Assembly (NCBI GenBank): GCA_022539475.1
Contig: VCMS01000309.1
Location: 1 to 64,000, forward strand
Direction: 5' to 3'
From: Gracilaria domingensis
Lineage: Eukaryota > Rhodophyta > Florideophyceae > Gracilariales > Gracilariaceae
Length of the DNA: 64,000 nucleotides
Positions within the stretch are counted from its first letter, which is position 1; every line of letters begins with the position of its first letter. A program made the translations under genes and the position numbers. Shown here one piece after another: positions 10,516 to 20,631 of the stretch. Under the pieces are notes generated by a model, which saw nothing but the letters and a program-made list of their open reading frames with translations, searched no databases and was not told where the DNA came from.

Positions 10516-11690
10516 ATCATTGCCAATATTCAGCTGGAGGAGGCGTCGCGACTCGCCTCCGTGCCAAGTGGGCCACAGGCTGGGGCCGCTACCGCTGTGT
10601 ATGCCTGCGCGAATACACGCGTCACGTGCCACGTGCACGGCGGCGTCGTCGGTGAGAGTCTTTCATACCGCGTCCTGTGCTGCGCGGTCTTCTTCGACGA
10701 GTTGGGCGGCGCGCGATGCAGTCGGATGGCGCCGACGGCGTGTTTCTCGCCGGATTGTCGCTTGCCAGCGACGGGTTCTGGCCATACAACCGTCAGATTG
10801 TGGAATGCGGAGGCGCAGTTGCCGAAGCTTTCCTTGGTCGGTCATCGCGATTGAGTGCTGGCGTTGGCATTTTCTACAGAGGGGAGTCGATTGGATTCTG
10901 CTTCGAAGGACGGTCGGGTATGGATCTGAGACGTTGAGAAAGGAACTGGTGAGAGCTTGGCTTCCCATCGCAAATGGGTGACGGATTTGGGTTTGAAGCC
11001 GTATCATTTGGATGAACGATGTTGTTTGGTGGTGTCTGCTTCGAAGGATGCTACGCTGAAGATTTGGAACGTGGCTAGCATGAGCGCGGTCAGGATGCTC
11101 GCGCGACATAGAGCTGCAGTCACGACTGCCGTGTGGAGTGGAGACGGTTTTATCTATTCTGCTTCTCAGGATCGTAGTATAAAGATCTAGAATGCTGATA
11201 ATGGCTTATCTTTGTCGACTATAAATGCACATGCTCACTGGGTGAATTCCATCACGCTTTCTACCGACTACGTGCTCAAGTGCGGTGCGTTTGCATCTCT
11301 GGACGAGCAGAACGGATACATGCCGGTCAAGTGGTCGCGAGAAGAGGCGTTGGAGCGCTATGAAAAGGTGAAACGGCAAAGTACGGGCGGGAGGGAACTT
11401 ATGGTGAGTGGGTCCGATAATTTCACTTTGATGCTGTGGGAAGACGTTTGGAAACGCACCTAGGGCATACAGCCCATTTCGCGCATGACCGGCCATCAGC
11501 AGCTGGTCAAATGCAGGGCGTTCAGTCCGGATGGGCGGTATATCGCGTCGGCCAGTTTTGACAAGAATGTAAGACTTTGGGATGGCAAGCTGGCAAGTTT
11601 TGCTTCACGTTCCGCGGACATGTTGCGGCCGTTTACCGAGTGGTTTGAGAAGATATTAATCCTGCGCAGTTTTTTGTTCGTTTAAGAGAT
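10516..11690 (+). pseudogene. Notchless homolog (NLE1/Rsa4) WD40 protein, decayed
   Basis: NLE1/Rsa4 is a WD40 protein that helps release maturation factors from pre-60S ribosomes. The piece keeps much of the family order: 'FSPDCRLPATGSGHTTVRLWN', 'HRKWVTDLGLKPYHL', 'SASKDATLKIWNV', 'YSASQDRSIKI', 'HAHWVNSITLSTDYVLKCG', 'EALERYEKVK', 'SGSDNFTLMLWE', '[19 protein letters not shown]' and '[15 protein letters not shown]'. From 10,561 the sequence stays in one frame but has in-frame stops at 10,852 (TGA), 10,927 (TGA), 11,188 (TAG) and 11,461 (TAG). The first three sit at positions where the WD repeats carry Trp. A frame change follows near 11,600, and the last WD repeats are absent. The N-terminal NLE domain is reduced to about 20 residues. 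Confidence 0.9.
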
Positions 11691-11739
11691 GGAGATGAGA
11701 TAAAATGTGTATGGTGTACTATAATGTGCGCCAGGAGGC

Positions 11740-12605
11740 CTAGATGAGTTGCAAGAGAAGCTTATGGTCCTTAGAAACGTGATAGACCTGATGGAGAAGG
11801 CGGTGAAAGTGTTCTGCACAAGACAAGGGTTGGTGGAGGAAAGGATGTTGAAATCGGATGTAGAAGGAAGGACAGAGATGGGAAGTATGGGAAGGGTTGC
11901 GGCACAGAAGGAGTCCTTTTTGACACCGAAGGCGAAGGCTGGTAGGTTCGGGCACCGGAAGAGCCGTCTGACGAAGAGGCGTAAGGAGAAGAGGATGGTG
12001 ATGAAAGAGGTGCCACAGGAGGCAATCGGGGCTCCGGTCTTGACTGGGTTTTAACGTAGGGCATGGCACTGCGAACGGCCGAACGAAATCTGGCGGCGCA
12101 TAAGGAGAGAAGGATGGGGAGGAATGGGAAGCTGTTTTTGGGCGACGCGGGTGTACGGGATTGGGGAGGGTTGCTACCCGTACTTCTACAGAAAAGCTTT
12201 TGGGGAGACGGAGAGGAAGGATCCGAACGCAGGATCGGCGAAAAATGAGTAAAGAGTGATTGCGGTTTGGATGGGAAGGAACGTTGGGATGATTGAGGTG
12301 GGATGAGTTGTGATTTTTATCGCAACTCAGAGGAAAATGGAAACGCAAACTAGCACGAGTGCAGTTTTGAGAGACGGTCGCGGAAAAGAGTGAATGGGGT
12401 GGTGCGGCGAAGTAGAACCTCTACAAAAACTAGGGGACCCAAGAATTAAACTGCGCCATATGGAATTTAATATTCCAAAATTTCTTAATTTTTTGAGTGC
12501 CAGCCTCTGCCACCCCCTCGCGCGCCCCAAATAGCCCAAAAACTAGCTTAGTTTCCAAAGCGAACAGACTATATTCCACTTTGCAGAACACAGACGATGT
12601 CGTCC
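11740..12605 (+). repeat. left arm of a large inverted repeat
   Basis: This arm is the inverted counterpart of 15,335-16,195. The inner 190 bp (12,415-12,605) are almost identical between arms, including GAACCTCTACAAAAACTAGG and GTGCCAGCCTCTGCCACCCC. Similarity weakens outward. On the plus strand an open frame (11,749-12,054) reads a basic peptide containing 'KSRLTKRRKEKRMVMKEVPQ', matching the minus-strand peptide in the right arm. It abuts the truncated NLE1 pseudogene. It is better read as two inverted copies of one unknown element than as terminal repeats of one element. Confidence 0.75.
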
Positions 12606-13340
12606 AAGTACACAAAACACGTCTTCCACTTGAATCTAGCCAACAGAATGTCAATCGCGCGCTGAAACGTAGCGGGAGCATTCGTTAGCCCCAAGGGCAT
12701 CCGTTTGAAACGGTACAGTCCTTGGTGACATACAAACGCGGTCTTGTCGCGATCTTCCTTTCGAATTGGAACCTGCTAGTAACCCCAATTGGCGTCAAGG
12801 GCGGTAAATACTCTGGCGCTTCCCAGCGAGTCGATGTACTCATCCATCCGTTGAATCGGATACACGTCTTTGACGGTAACGGCGATTAGTCGCCTGTAAT
12901 CGATGCAAAAACGCCACGATCCATCCGACTTCGGAACAAGTACAACCGGCGATGCCCATGACGACTGAGCTGGCTCAATTACGTCGGCTCGTAGCATCTT
13001 CTCGACTTGAGACTTTTCTTCTTCCCGCGCTTTCGGGCCTGCCCGATACGGGTGTTGTGCGATTGGGCGAGTGTCTGGGAGCAGATCAATACGGTGCTCC
13101 GTAATTCCAATTGTTCCAAGGGAACCGTCCCACATGGGAGTAAATTCTGTGAGCATGTCTCGCAACTTCTTGCGATGAGACGATGCGACATGGTCCAGAT
13201 TCAACTTCTCTAATTCCTCAACATGATTCGTCTGTTCTGTGCCAGGGGGTAGCTGTAGTACAGCCACAGGCCGTGACAACGTACTATGCCCTGATAAAGG
13301 AAAAAATTGCGCAGCACCCAAGCGGGGACGAAGGAGCACT
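12560..13340 (-). mobile_element. Ty3/gypsy reverse transcriptase fragment (element D)
   Basis: The minus strand reads the start of a gypsy RT: 'RIDLLPDTRPIAQHPYRAGP', 'EKMLRADVIEPAQSSWASP', 'DGSWRFCIDYRRL', 'VTVKDVYPI', then the YLDDIV box near 12,600. It is close in wording to element B at 38,690-39,200. The copy is broken and ends at the inner edge of the left inverted arm. The hairpin array at 13,550-15,290 lies upstream in the same orientation and is probably its leader; no gag was recognised between them. Confidence 0.85.
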
Positions 13341-13549
13341 CAACGGATGCTAACAACGGGGCGCGAGATAGGCGCGCAGCACCGGTAGTGACGGTAGGAT
13401 GACCCTTGTGGGAAACTAGACGATGAAAGAATCGGCTAGGGGGTGCTTGAGGTTTACCACGGTGAGCTCTGCCCGGCGGGAGATGCTTAAGTGCACCTCC
13501 CACGTGCAGTAGCCACGTGTCGAAAATAATAAACTATCTACCTATAAGG

Positions 13550-15290
13550 GGGGTCCCGAAGGGCGACACGACAACTGTCACAACCCTACACGTGTGGGAC
13601 CCGAGGTGCACCCTGTGCACACTAACTACTACAAACTACTACTATGCACCCATCGGGAGGTGCATCCCACTGCACTACAGACTCCCCTTCTTGGGCCTGG
13701 CTTCGTCCCGAGGCTGGCCAAACATTTCCCATGCAGGGAGCGAACGCGAACGAAAACGCAGCGAAGCACCAACTTCCAATCCTCCAAGATCCCGTTGGGG
13801 TGACCAACGAGCGCGATAGGATGCTCCAACGACCACTCCTCCCAGGCAACCTGCGTTACGAACCGACCAACATGGTCCAGCCTACACGGTGAGGCATCGT
13901 TTTTCACCCATCCCAATTGGGCGAAGAGTGAGCGCGAGAAGTTAACGAGCTTACGATTTTGCCATTCTCCCACGTGGGTGAAACAGTGATCCTGCGGCGC
14001 ATGAAAGGATTACACGTAAGAAGAATCCCTGTTGGGCAGTACGTGATGACGGCGAATGCGTGTCGCGGGGTCCCCACTGACGGGCCCAGCGTCGACCGAA
14101 CAGGTCAAGCCACACGGGGCGGATAAACCATGTTCCAACACGCGAATGTCCCCAATCGGGTCTGAGATAGCGCGCGCATTCGTTGCACGACCATAACCCC
14201 GAGAGTGGGAAGTAACAACACTAAACCCGGTCAAAGAGGCGCAAACTACCGAAGCATTCTCTGCGGGCACAAAAACGCCAAGCCCAAGAAGGCACAGTGC
14301 TTTCTCAAGCATCAAATCCCGAATGCGGCAACTATCGCGATAATAAGCACGCGCGTTGCGCCCAATGCCGCCGAACGGCCTTCCCAGAAAGTACTACGAC
14401 TGTCGCAAAATGGAAGCCCTGCATTCCCAACCGGGTTGTCGCCTCGTACGAGCTGGTGTCGTGGGCAGGGCGTTGCCACCCTTCCCAGGTGGGTAAAAGT
14501 AGGGCGTGAGCGAGACAACAGTATGTACGAGGCTCCCCAGTTGAGATCGTTGAATTTTTCCTGGGGAGCACGCGACACGCCGATGACGTTCCTGCTTCCT
14601 CAAGGCGTCACCGTCTATTGAGCATCCATGCTCTGTAGGCTCCTGAGAGTAGTCGTTTAGATTGCTCTCCATGGTCAGTTGGTGGTGCCCCTCAGGGCAG
14701 TGCATCCAATTACAACACCAACTCCCCTTCTTAGGCCTGACCTCCGAGGTCGGCCAAATCCCATGTGGAAAGCGAACGCTAGCGTAGCACGGCGAAACAC
14801 TCAATTCCATACCAGCACAATCCCACTTCGGCAACGACAGAGTGCACCAAAACGGCAACGGTGGGAGCAATGCGCGAATCCCATTAGATGGGGGGGGTCC
14901 GTTCTTCAGTGCCTATCAACAGACACGGCGAAATGACGAGGTTCAAATCGCCGAGAATCCCGTAAGGGTTGGAAGCGGCGGAAACGAAACCGTTTGCAAC
15001 GGTGTAGTTCTCGAAAGAATCCCATGCGGGTGAATGTCACAAGCGAAAAGACGCGTGAATGAGCGCCACGAAGTAACCAGATGGGAACAAGACCAGCACA
15101 CAAAATCAACAGGGCGAACCACGTTTTGCCTTCCTCGAAGTCCCAGCCGGGTGACACACGAACGCAAGAGCGCTACGGCTGACCGACACGGCGTGAGACG
15201 AATTACCGAAGGAAGAAATCCCGAAAGGGTCACGAACAAGTGCGACCTTGAAACAGCGAGGTAGAGATTACAGCAGTCCCAACAGGGCGT
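13550..15290. repeat. periodic array of small TCCC-n(4-5)-GGGT hairpins
   Basis: At least fifteen short inverted repeats of the form TCCC, four or five variable bases, GGG(T) are visible. Examples start at 13,554, 13,790, 13,911, 13,968, 14,026, 14,149, 14,424, 14,483, 14,958, 15,020, 15,141, 15,219 and 15,277. Neighbouring units are mostly 57-62 bp apart. Loops and spacers differ, so this is not an ordinary tandem repeat. Open frames on both strands show no domain. The array lies upstream (minus strand) of a gypsy RT fragment and resembles the hairpin-rich leader of element B, so it is probably an LTR or leader region of a retroelement; function unknown. Confidence 0.75.
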
Positions 15291-15334
15291 TCATGTAGCA
15301 CGGATACCATCTCCATTATTTCATATAGCCCATC

Positions 15335-16195
15335 GTGGGATTCGTCTGTGTTCTGCAAAGTGGAATATAGTCTGTTCGCTTTGGAAACTAAGCTAGTTTT
15401 GGGGCTATTTGGGGCACGCAAGGGGGTAGCAGAGGCTGGCACTCAAAAAATTAAGAAATTTTGGAATATTAAATTCCATTTCGCGCAGTTTAGTTCTTGG
15501 GTCCCCTAGTTTTTGTAGAGGTTCCACTTCGCCGCACCACCCCATTCACTCTTTTCCGCGACCCTCTCTCAAAACTGCACTCGTGCTAGTTTGCGTTTCC
15601 ATTTTCTCCCATGTTGCAATGCCAATCGCAACTCATCCCACCTCAATCATCCCATCACTTCTTCCCAGTCCACACCACCCCCGCTATTTACCCATTTCTC
15701 GCCCATCACACGTTCCCATCCTCTCTCTCCCTCTCCGCAAACGTCATTTTGTAGAAGTCAGGTGGACAACCCTCCCCCTTCTCGTATACCCGCCTCGCCC
15801 CAAAACGGCTTCAAATCCCTCCCATCCTTCTCTCCTCCTGTCCCCTCAGAATCCCCTTCGCAGTCCGCGCTACCTCCACCGCACTCCTAAACCCAGTCAC
15901 CACCGGAGCTCCCACTCCCTCCCGCGGCACCTCCTCCACCACCTTCTTCATCTCCTTACGCCTCTTCTTCAGACGGCTCTTCTCATCCCCAACCCCACCA
16001 CCCTTTGTCTTCGGTGTCACAGGAGACTCCCTTCTGCACCGCCACCCTGCCACAACTTCCCTTCTCGTCTTTCCCTCCACACCGTCGCTTTTCACACGCT
16101 CCTCTTGCCACCAATTCTTGCTGCTTTGCGCAGTCTTCTTCACCTCCTTTCTTCCAGCACGTCCAACCCTCGATCGTTCAGAACCTAATTCTCCT
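15335..16195 (-). repeat. right arm of the large inverted repeat
   Basis: Inverted counterpart of 11,740-12,605, nearly identical over its inner 190 bp (15,340-15,530). The pyrimidine-rich plus-strand frame at 15,583-16,188 (201 codons, Pro/Ser/His-rich) is the shadow of a basic minus-strand protein and is not called as a gene. Confidence 0.75.
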
Positions 16196-16845
16196 CCCGC
16201 ACTCTCCAACCCTCGCGCTTCCCGCACACCTCCAACTATCCCTATACAATGATTTCTTCATCCTCCACTCCGCAATACCGACAACGAATTCCGCAGGCTT
16301 CGAAATCGCCTCAAACCGAAACCAGCTAACCACCCCACTGCAGCAGCCACACCGGCCCATTTCCCGTTACAATCTCGCCTCCACAAATTGCCATCGTCCA
16401 GGTTGCTCCTTCATCACCAACCGCCAACATCCCCACCTCGCCTTCATCTCCCCCACAACCGCATCTTCCGCTGTCACCCTCTTTCGCGCCCCCACTCTCC
16501 TATCTGGTCTCCAACCTTAACTGAGCTCAGAATGCCACCGCACCCCTTCTCTCCAATGCGACCCTCCACGCTCCAATTCTAACCCCTTCTCCAACCTCGT
16601 CACCAATCCCTCTCCCTCGCCTCACCTTCTTTCCTTCATCAGCCATTGCCTTCTTCTGAGACATCCGAACCGCCGCCGTAATCACGGTCCTCTTCGCCGC
16701 TTTGGGTGACGGCGGTCTTGCGGTACCGTCCTTCCCGCTCACAACAGCGCCAACAGCTCCTTTCATCCTTCACGTATCCGTTCGACATCTTCAAGAAAGA
16801 AGAAGTAGTAGTTGGATCGCAGGTTTCCGCTGCTGATACGTTCAT
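15811..16845 (-). pseudogene. unrecognised basic protein of the inverted-arm element
   Basis: On the minus strand an open frame from 16,227 to 15,811 reads a Lys/Arg/Glu-rich protein with 'KSRLKKRRKEMKKVVEEVPR' and 'GVGAPVVTGF'. Both are matched in the left arm by 'KSRLTKRRKEKRMVMKEVPQ' and 'AIGAPVLTGF'. Conservation of these peptides between diverged arms suggests the frame was once coding. A related frame upstream starts at 16,845 with 'MNVSAAETCDPTTTSSF', with apparent frame changes. A first ORF of a LINE-like element or a host gene are both possible; no domain is recognised. Confidence 0.4.
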
Positions 16846-16849
16846 CGCG

Positions 16850-18180
16850 AGCTAAACTGTGCTGTCCACCCCCACTGTCCAACCACACGGGCTAAATCCA
16901 GCAACCTGATTGTCCCCTGTTTCCCTCATCCTTTCCCGCCAAAAGCATCTATTTACACCTGCCGCACCTTCCACTATTTTTAAAGCGCCTATCTGCTGCT
17001 GTCCCCTCTTACATAGTGTCCCCACCCACCTCGCTCGAACCGGCGATATTTTTTCTCTTCCCCTATAACACCACTCGATGGTTATAGCAAAACAGGAAGA
17101 TATTGCCAGTGGAGGCAAGCTAGGGACTAGTGATTGTACTTAGAGTTGCTCACCTCTGTCTCGACTGGGGGCATGTTCTTCTTCCGTCACATGCCTTTGT
17201 GGGTTGTGACAAAAAAAGAATATGTCACCACTGCGACACCGGATGGGTAACAAATGGTAGCACGTAGAGTAGTTCATCTCGCCTCTCAAGCGTCCACTGG
17301 GATAATATTGATGTTCTCTCACATGCCCTTTCCCGGTTGTCATACAAGCAGAAATACCATCTCCATGGAGACGGAGAATTTAGAGTTGTGATTAACAACG
17401 TAAAGGTAAACAATGTAATAAACAGATAATTTTATTGCTACNTATCTCTAACCCACCTTTCGAAACCCGTCATTATTGCATGAGCTGGTTACGTCGTGCC
17501 AAAATGGCAGATCCTGCAAACTGAAATGTCTCTGCCATCGCCTTCCACTACTCTTCACCATACTCAGTCCAGATACCCCCATCCACCTGTATCCCTATTC
17601 TTGGTACAATCCCTTGCAGGTCGCACCTTATCAAGAACACCCCATAACGCCTGTCCTCCAACCCCCATGGCTCCACCGTATCAAACATAACATGTCTACA
17701 GACTCATTCTTCATAAGTGGCTTCTACACTTTATAGAACGTTATTCGGCGCGCAAAACCCAACTCCATTCGCTTTTCATCTATGGCAATCCGAGTGAAGC
17801 TATAAGGAACCCGTTCACGTCATTTAGAAGCCAAAAATGATGACTTCTTTTCATCCTGTATTCAAGCTCCCCGTAACTCGTACTTTACAACTACTTACAA
17901 CTCAGGTTCACGAAATCAGTTTCATTATTGTACACGTTGCTACTCTCTCCACTACTTTTCAATAAACATCATCACACTTTGTGGCTTGTCTCTCATACAA
18001 GCCCTTATCATTCATCAGTACAATCACATAGTATACATTTCGCTCAACTTTCACAAAGTGAAGATGTTCCCGTTCTGCGCTTCCCAACCGTTCGTTACTT
18101 TAAGTTCACTCTTTACCCCAGCAGTTCTCCGCCCCATCTTCCATTCTCTATCGTCACACAAAAACAATCGAACACCTTGC
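16850..18180. other. no gene recognised; one ambiguous base
   Basis: Short open frames on both strands without recognisable domains. One undetermined base (n) lies at 17,442 next to an A/T-rich stretch. The last 250 bp may hold the 5' region of the hypothetical gene at 18,182. Confidence 0.5.
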
Positions 18181-18181
18181 A

Positions 18182-18772
18182 ATGAACTCGAGTCCGGAAC
18201 TGCCTCCGTCTCACGCCTCCGATCCCAGGATACCTGACGTCCCTCAGGCCGATCTCCCACCCGAAAGACTCGGGCTTATTGTTGGAAGGGGTATAGGTAC
18301 CATCTGTCAAACCGAAGAAGATACGGTCTTTCCCACACGAATCTGCAGCATGGGCTGCTCCTCTCATCTTCTGATGTACGATACAGTTGCGGAAGAACGA
18401 ACCCCTGGAGACCGTAATCTCAGGCTTGCCTTATTCGCTCAGAGAGAATCTCGTTTTCTTCAGAAATGGAGACATCATACCATGTGCTCTTTGAAGCTCG
18501 GTTGACAAATGTTCAAAAGTTTGTCCTATACGTGTTGGTTTTCCCCTCAAGAAAGCAGAACTCCCGCAGGATGGTGTCACTCCTCAAAGTCCGATGGTCC
18601 TCAGTCGCCAACAGGAAAAGTGGGCCTCAACGTTGCAGACAGGTTTAAGTCTATGAGGTCTCACTGCGGGGATGTCGACGAAGACACATTTCTCGTAAGC
18701 TATATGAAGAAGCTCGTGTGTATGCATCGTTCACATCGTCGGGCTCAGGAAGTTTCATTCCTTATGACGTAG
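18182..18772 (+). pseudogene. hypothetical protein, interrupted by one in-frame stop
   Basis: ATG 18,182 opens a frame that runs to 18,502, meets TGA at 18,503 and stays open in the same frame to 18,772. The sequence is of ordinary complexity ('PERLGLIVGRGIGTICQTEE', 'GDRNLRLALFAQRESRFLQKW', 'VADRFKSMRSHCGDVDEDTF'). A further frame at 18,887-19,102 may be its continuation. I recognise no family. The single stop could be decay, a sequencing error or a missed intron, so the gene may be real. Confidence 0.35.
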
Positions 18773-19699
18773 TCGCTACGGAGTGCAAGTACGTGTGCTC
18801 ACAATAATGAAAGAGCTGTTTGAAGAAGTTTTTCGCTTAGACAGCTACTACTTTCAACCTGTAAAGACCGTTGGGCGATCGATTTCTTGCATATGGGAAA
18901 ACTCTCGTTGGGCTTTCTACTTCTTCTCCGACTTTCAGTTAGAAACGCGTACTTCTACGACCTTTCCTGCCAAGAAAGAAACATCGTAGGCCGTGACCCG
19001 GCTCCTTTTCATACGAACTACGTCAACGTTGTTAAGGAAAAGTTATCCCCTCCCCATTCCCCCAGCTTTGAGGTTAGAACACATGACTTTTCGGTGTTGT
19101 AAACCTTTTAGAGATAGTCAAACATAAGAGTTGCCTTTATCGAAATGACCTGTTCCTATTACATTACTTATATTGTTCGTCCTTCTGTGGTTCAAATATG
19201 CCCCTTGAAATCCTACATCCTTTATCACTAATACCTGGCTAAGTTTTTGCTAGATGGAAAAGGGTCATTCCACATCATTAAAGTGCACGATACTACTAAC
19301 AAAACAAGTACAAAATTGTGATATTTCTGAAAAACTAAGCCTTTGCAATACTTGGGTCACCCGTATAAAGTAAAGTAAACCTTTTATGGGGCTTCAACCC
19401 TTAATGGAGGTTGTTTTACTCTTCTTGATTTCTAAGCTCATGTTGAAGATATTCATAGTTTTCTTTACCCACTTGAACCCGTACATATAATTTATGACTA
19501 AATCATCCTTTCTTTACTGCAAATCAATGCAACAGCTTCTCGTCGTAGTAACTTTTTAAAACAGTGCTACAATACCCGTATATGGTCGTTCTTAGACTAT
19601 TTTTATACTACGAAACACCTTGTGAACATCAATCACATCCTTCTCATTCGTATACCCACACCCATTTGCAAAACGAACCCTTTCGAAAGCTTTCAAAAC
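18773..19699. other. mostly intergenic; AT-rich upstream region of the HAD gene
   Basis: Apart from a 71-codon frame at 18,887-19,102 with no recognisable domain, the stretch is AT-rich with frequent stops. From 19,110 to 19,699 it probably holds the promoter of the HAD gene. I see no distinct regulatory motif. Confidence 0.45.
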
Positions 19700-20572
19700 A
19701 TGTATAACTCAGAAGTTAGAGCCCAAGAAGTAACTCCTCAGCAGCTGGCTAACGAAATATTCGAAAATGGCTACGCCGTGATTAGTGATATTGACGGTAC
19801 TCTGAAAAGAGCTGGGGAGAACATTCCGGCCGAAACAGTCAAATGCATGAAGTACATCAACGCACGCGTTGGTTTCGGAATTGCTACTGGGCGAGATATA
19901 GAGGATGCCGAGAGTTTCATGGAGCACCTGGGTGGCTACACTTTTGGCATCTCTGGAAACCAATGCGCACGGGTGAGATTATCCAATGGTACCGAAATTG
20001 ATCAGGACCTTGACAGGGAAGGCTACGAAAGATGTGCAGCCGAACTTGAGAGACTTGTACTCTCCTTAAATGAATCGCACGGACTTCACGAAGAGCGTCA
20101 ACAAGCAGTTGTGAGCACTAGAAAAGACAGTGGACTCCCGAACTTCACGTACAATGGACTGTCGAAGTGGAAAACAGAAGTTAACTCCGGTATTTCAAAA
20201 GTGTTGACATACTTTCCGAACCTGGTTGCGTACCCTCAGGATGAAAACTGTGACATAGGGGACATTCGTTTCACGAAAAACACTGGGGCGCTAGCCTTGG
20301 TTGAAAACGACCCCCAGTTCGACACACATTTAATCTTTGCTTTCGGGAATGCTTCCAATGATGGCCCTCTTTATGAAATGGCAACCCTGGCAGTTCATGT
20401 GAAGGGAGACGACCATCCAGCAGGGGTAACATATCTTGTTGATGGGGTGGAGGACGTGCATGAGACCATCAGAAGGGTGGCAGAACTGTACGGGTACAGA
20501 AAATGCAAGTGTCAAAGGTTTAGAAATGCTCTTGGAATTTGTTTCAAGTGCTACGATGCCTGTAATACTTAG
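19700..20572 (+). CDS. HAD-superfamily (type IIB-like) phosphatase
   Basis: A sugar-phosphatase-like HAD hydrolase of the Cof/SPP/trehalose-phosphatase group. The longest open frame starts at a GTG (19,622), but the first ATG at 19,700 matches the start of similarity to the neighbouring paralog, giving 290 residues. Motif I is 'ISDIDGTL' with the nucleophile Asp30 and the acid/base Asp32. 'IATGRDIEDA' follows at about residue 60, a cap region comes after it, and motif IV is 'FGNASNDGPLYEMA', keeping the second Asp although the first position is Asn, not the usual Asp. A basic, Cys-rich tail (KCKCQRF...CFKCYDACNT) closes the protein. It is tail-to-tail with its paralog, 59 bp away. No signal peptide is seen. 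The substrate cannot be named; activity is likely but the altered motif IV makes it less certain. Confidence 0.85.
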   Translation: MYNSEVRAQEVTPQQLANEIFENGYAVISDIDGTLKRAGENIPAETVKCMKYINARVGFGIATGRDIEDAESFMEHLGGYTFGISGNQCARVRLSNGTEIDQDLDREGYERCAAELERLVLSLNESHGLHEERQQAVVSTRKDSGLPNFTYNGLSKWKTEVNSGISKVLTYFPNLVAYPQDENCDIGDIRFTKNTGALALVENDPQFDTHLIFAFGNASNDGPLYEMATLAVHVKGDDHPAGVTYLVDGVEDVHETIRRVAELYGYRKCKCQRFRNALGICFKCYDACNT

Positions 20573-20592
20573 CTAGGATATGAGATCTTAGT

Positions 20593-20598
20593 AATAAA
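20593..20598 (+). terminator. AATAAA polyadenylation-like signal
   Basis: An AATAAA hexamer lies 20 bp after the stop of the HAD gene in the 59-bp gap between the two convergent genes, a plausible cleavage/polyadenylation signal. No clear partner is seen for the minus-strand gene in the same gap. Confidence 0.45.
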
Positions 20599-20631
20599 AG
20601 TGTCGTATATATCTCAATACCCTTTTATGAT

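Noticed and set aside
10115-10981. 288-codon Arg-rich plus-strand frame
   Set aside because: It is antisense to the phytol-kinase-like frame and out of frame with the NLE1 remnant; GC-rich composition explains its length.
6493-11690. A variant genetic code that reads TGA or TAG as Trp, to explain the NLE1 stops
   Set aside because: TAA also replaces Gln codons nearby, frame changes are present, and the intact genes at 19,700-23,080 end at standard stops; decay is the better reading.
13550-15290. CRISPR array, because of regular short repeats with differing spacers
   Set aside because: The repeated unit is only a 3-4 bp stem with a variable loop, not a conserved 23-40 bp repeat, no cas genes are present and the DNA is eukaryotic.
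15583-16188. 201-codon plus-strand frame rich in Pro, Ser, His and Leu, similar to a 202-codon minus-strand frame at 11,740-12,348
   Set aside because: These are shadows of the basic protein frames on the purine-rich strand of each inverted arm; composition alone keeps them open.
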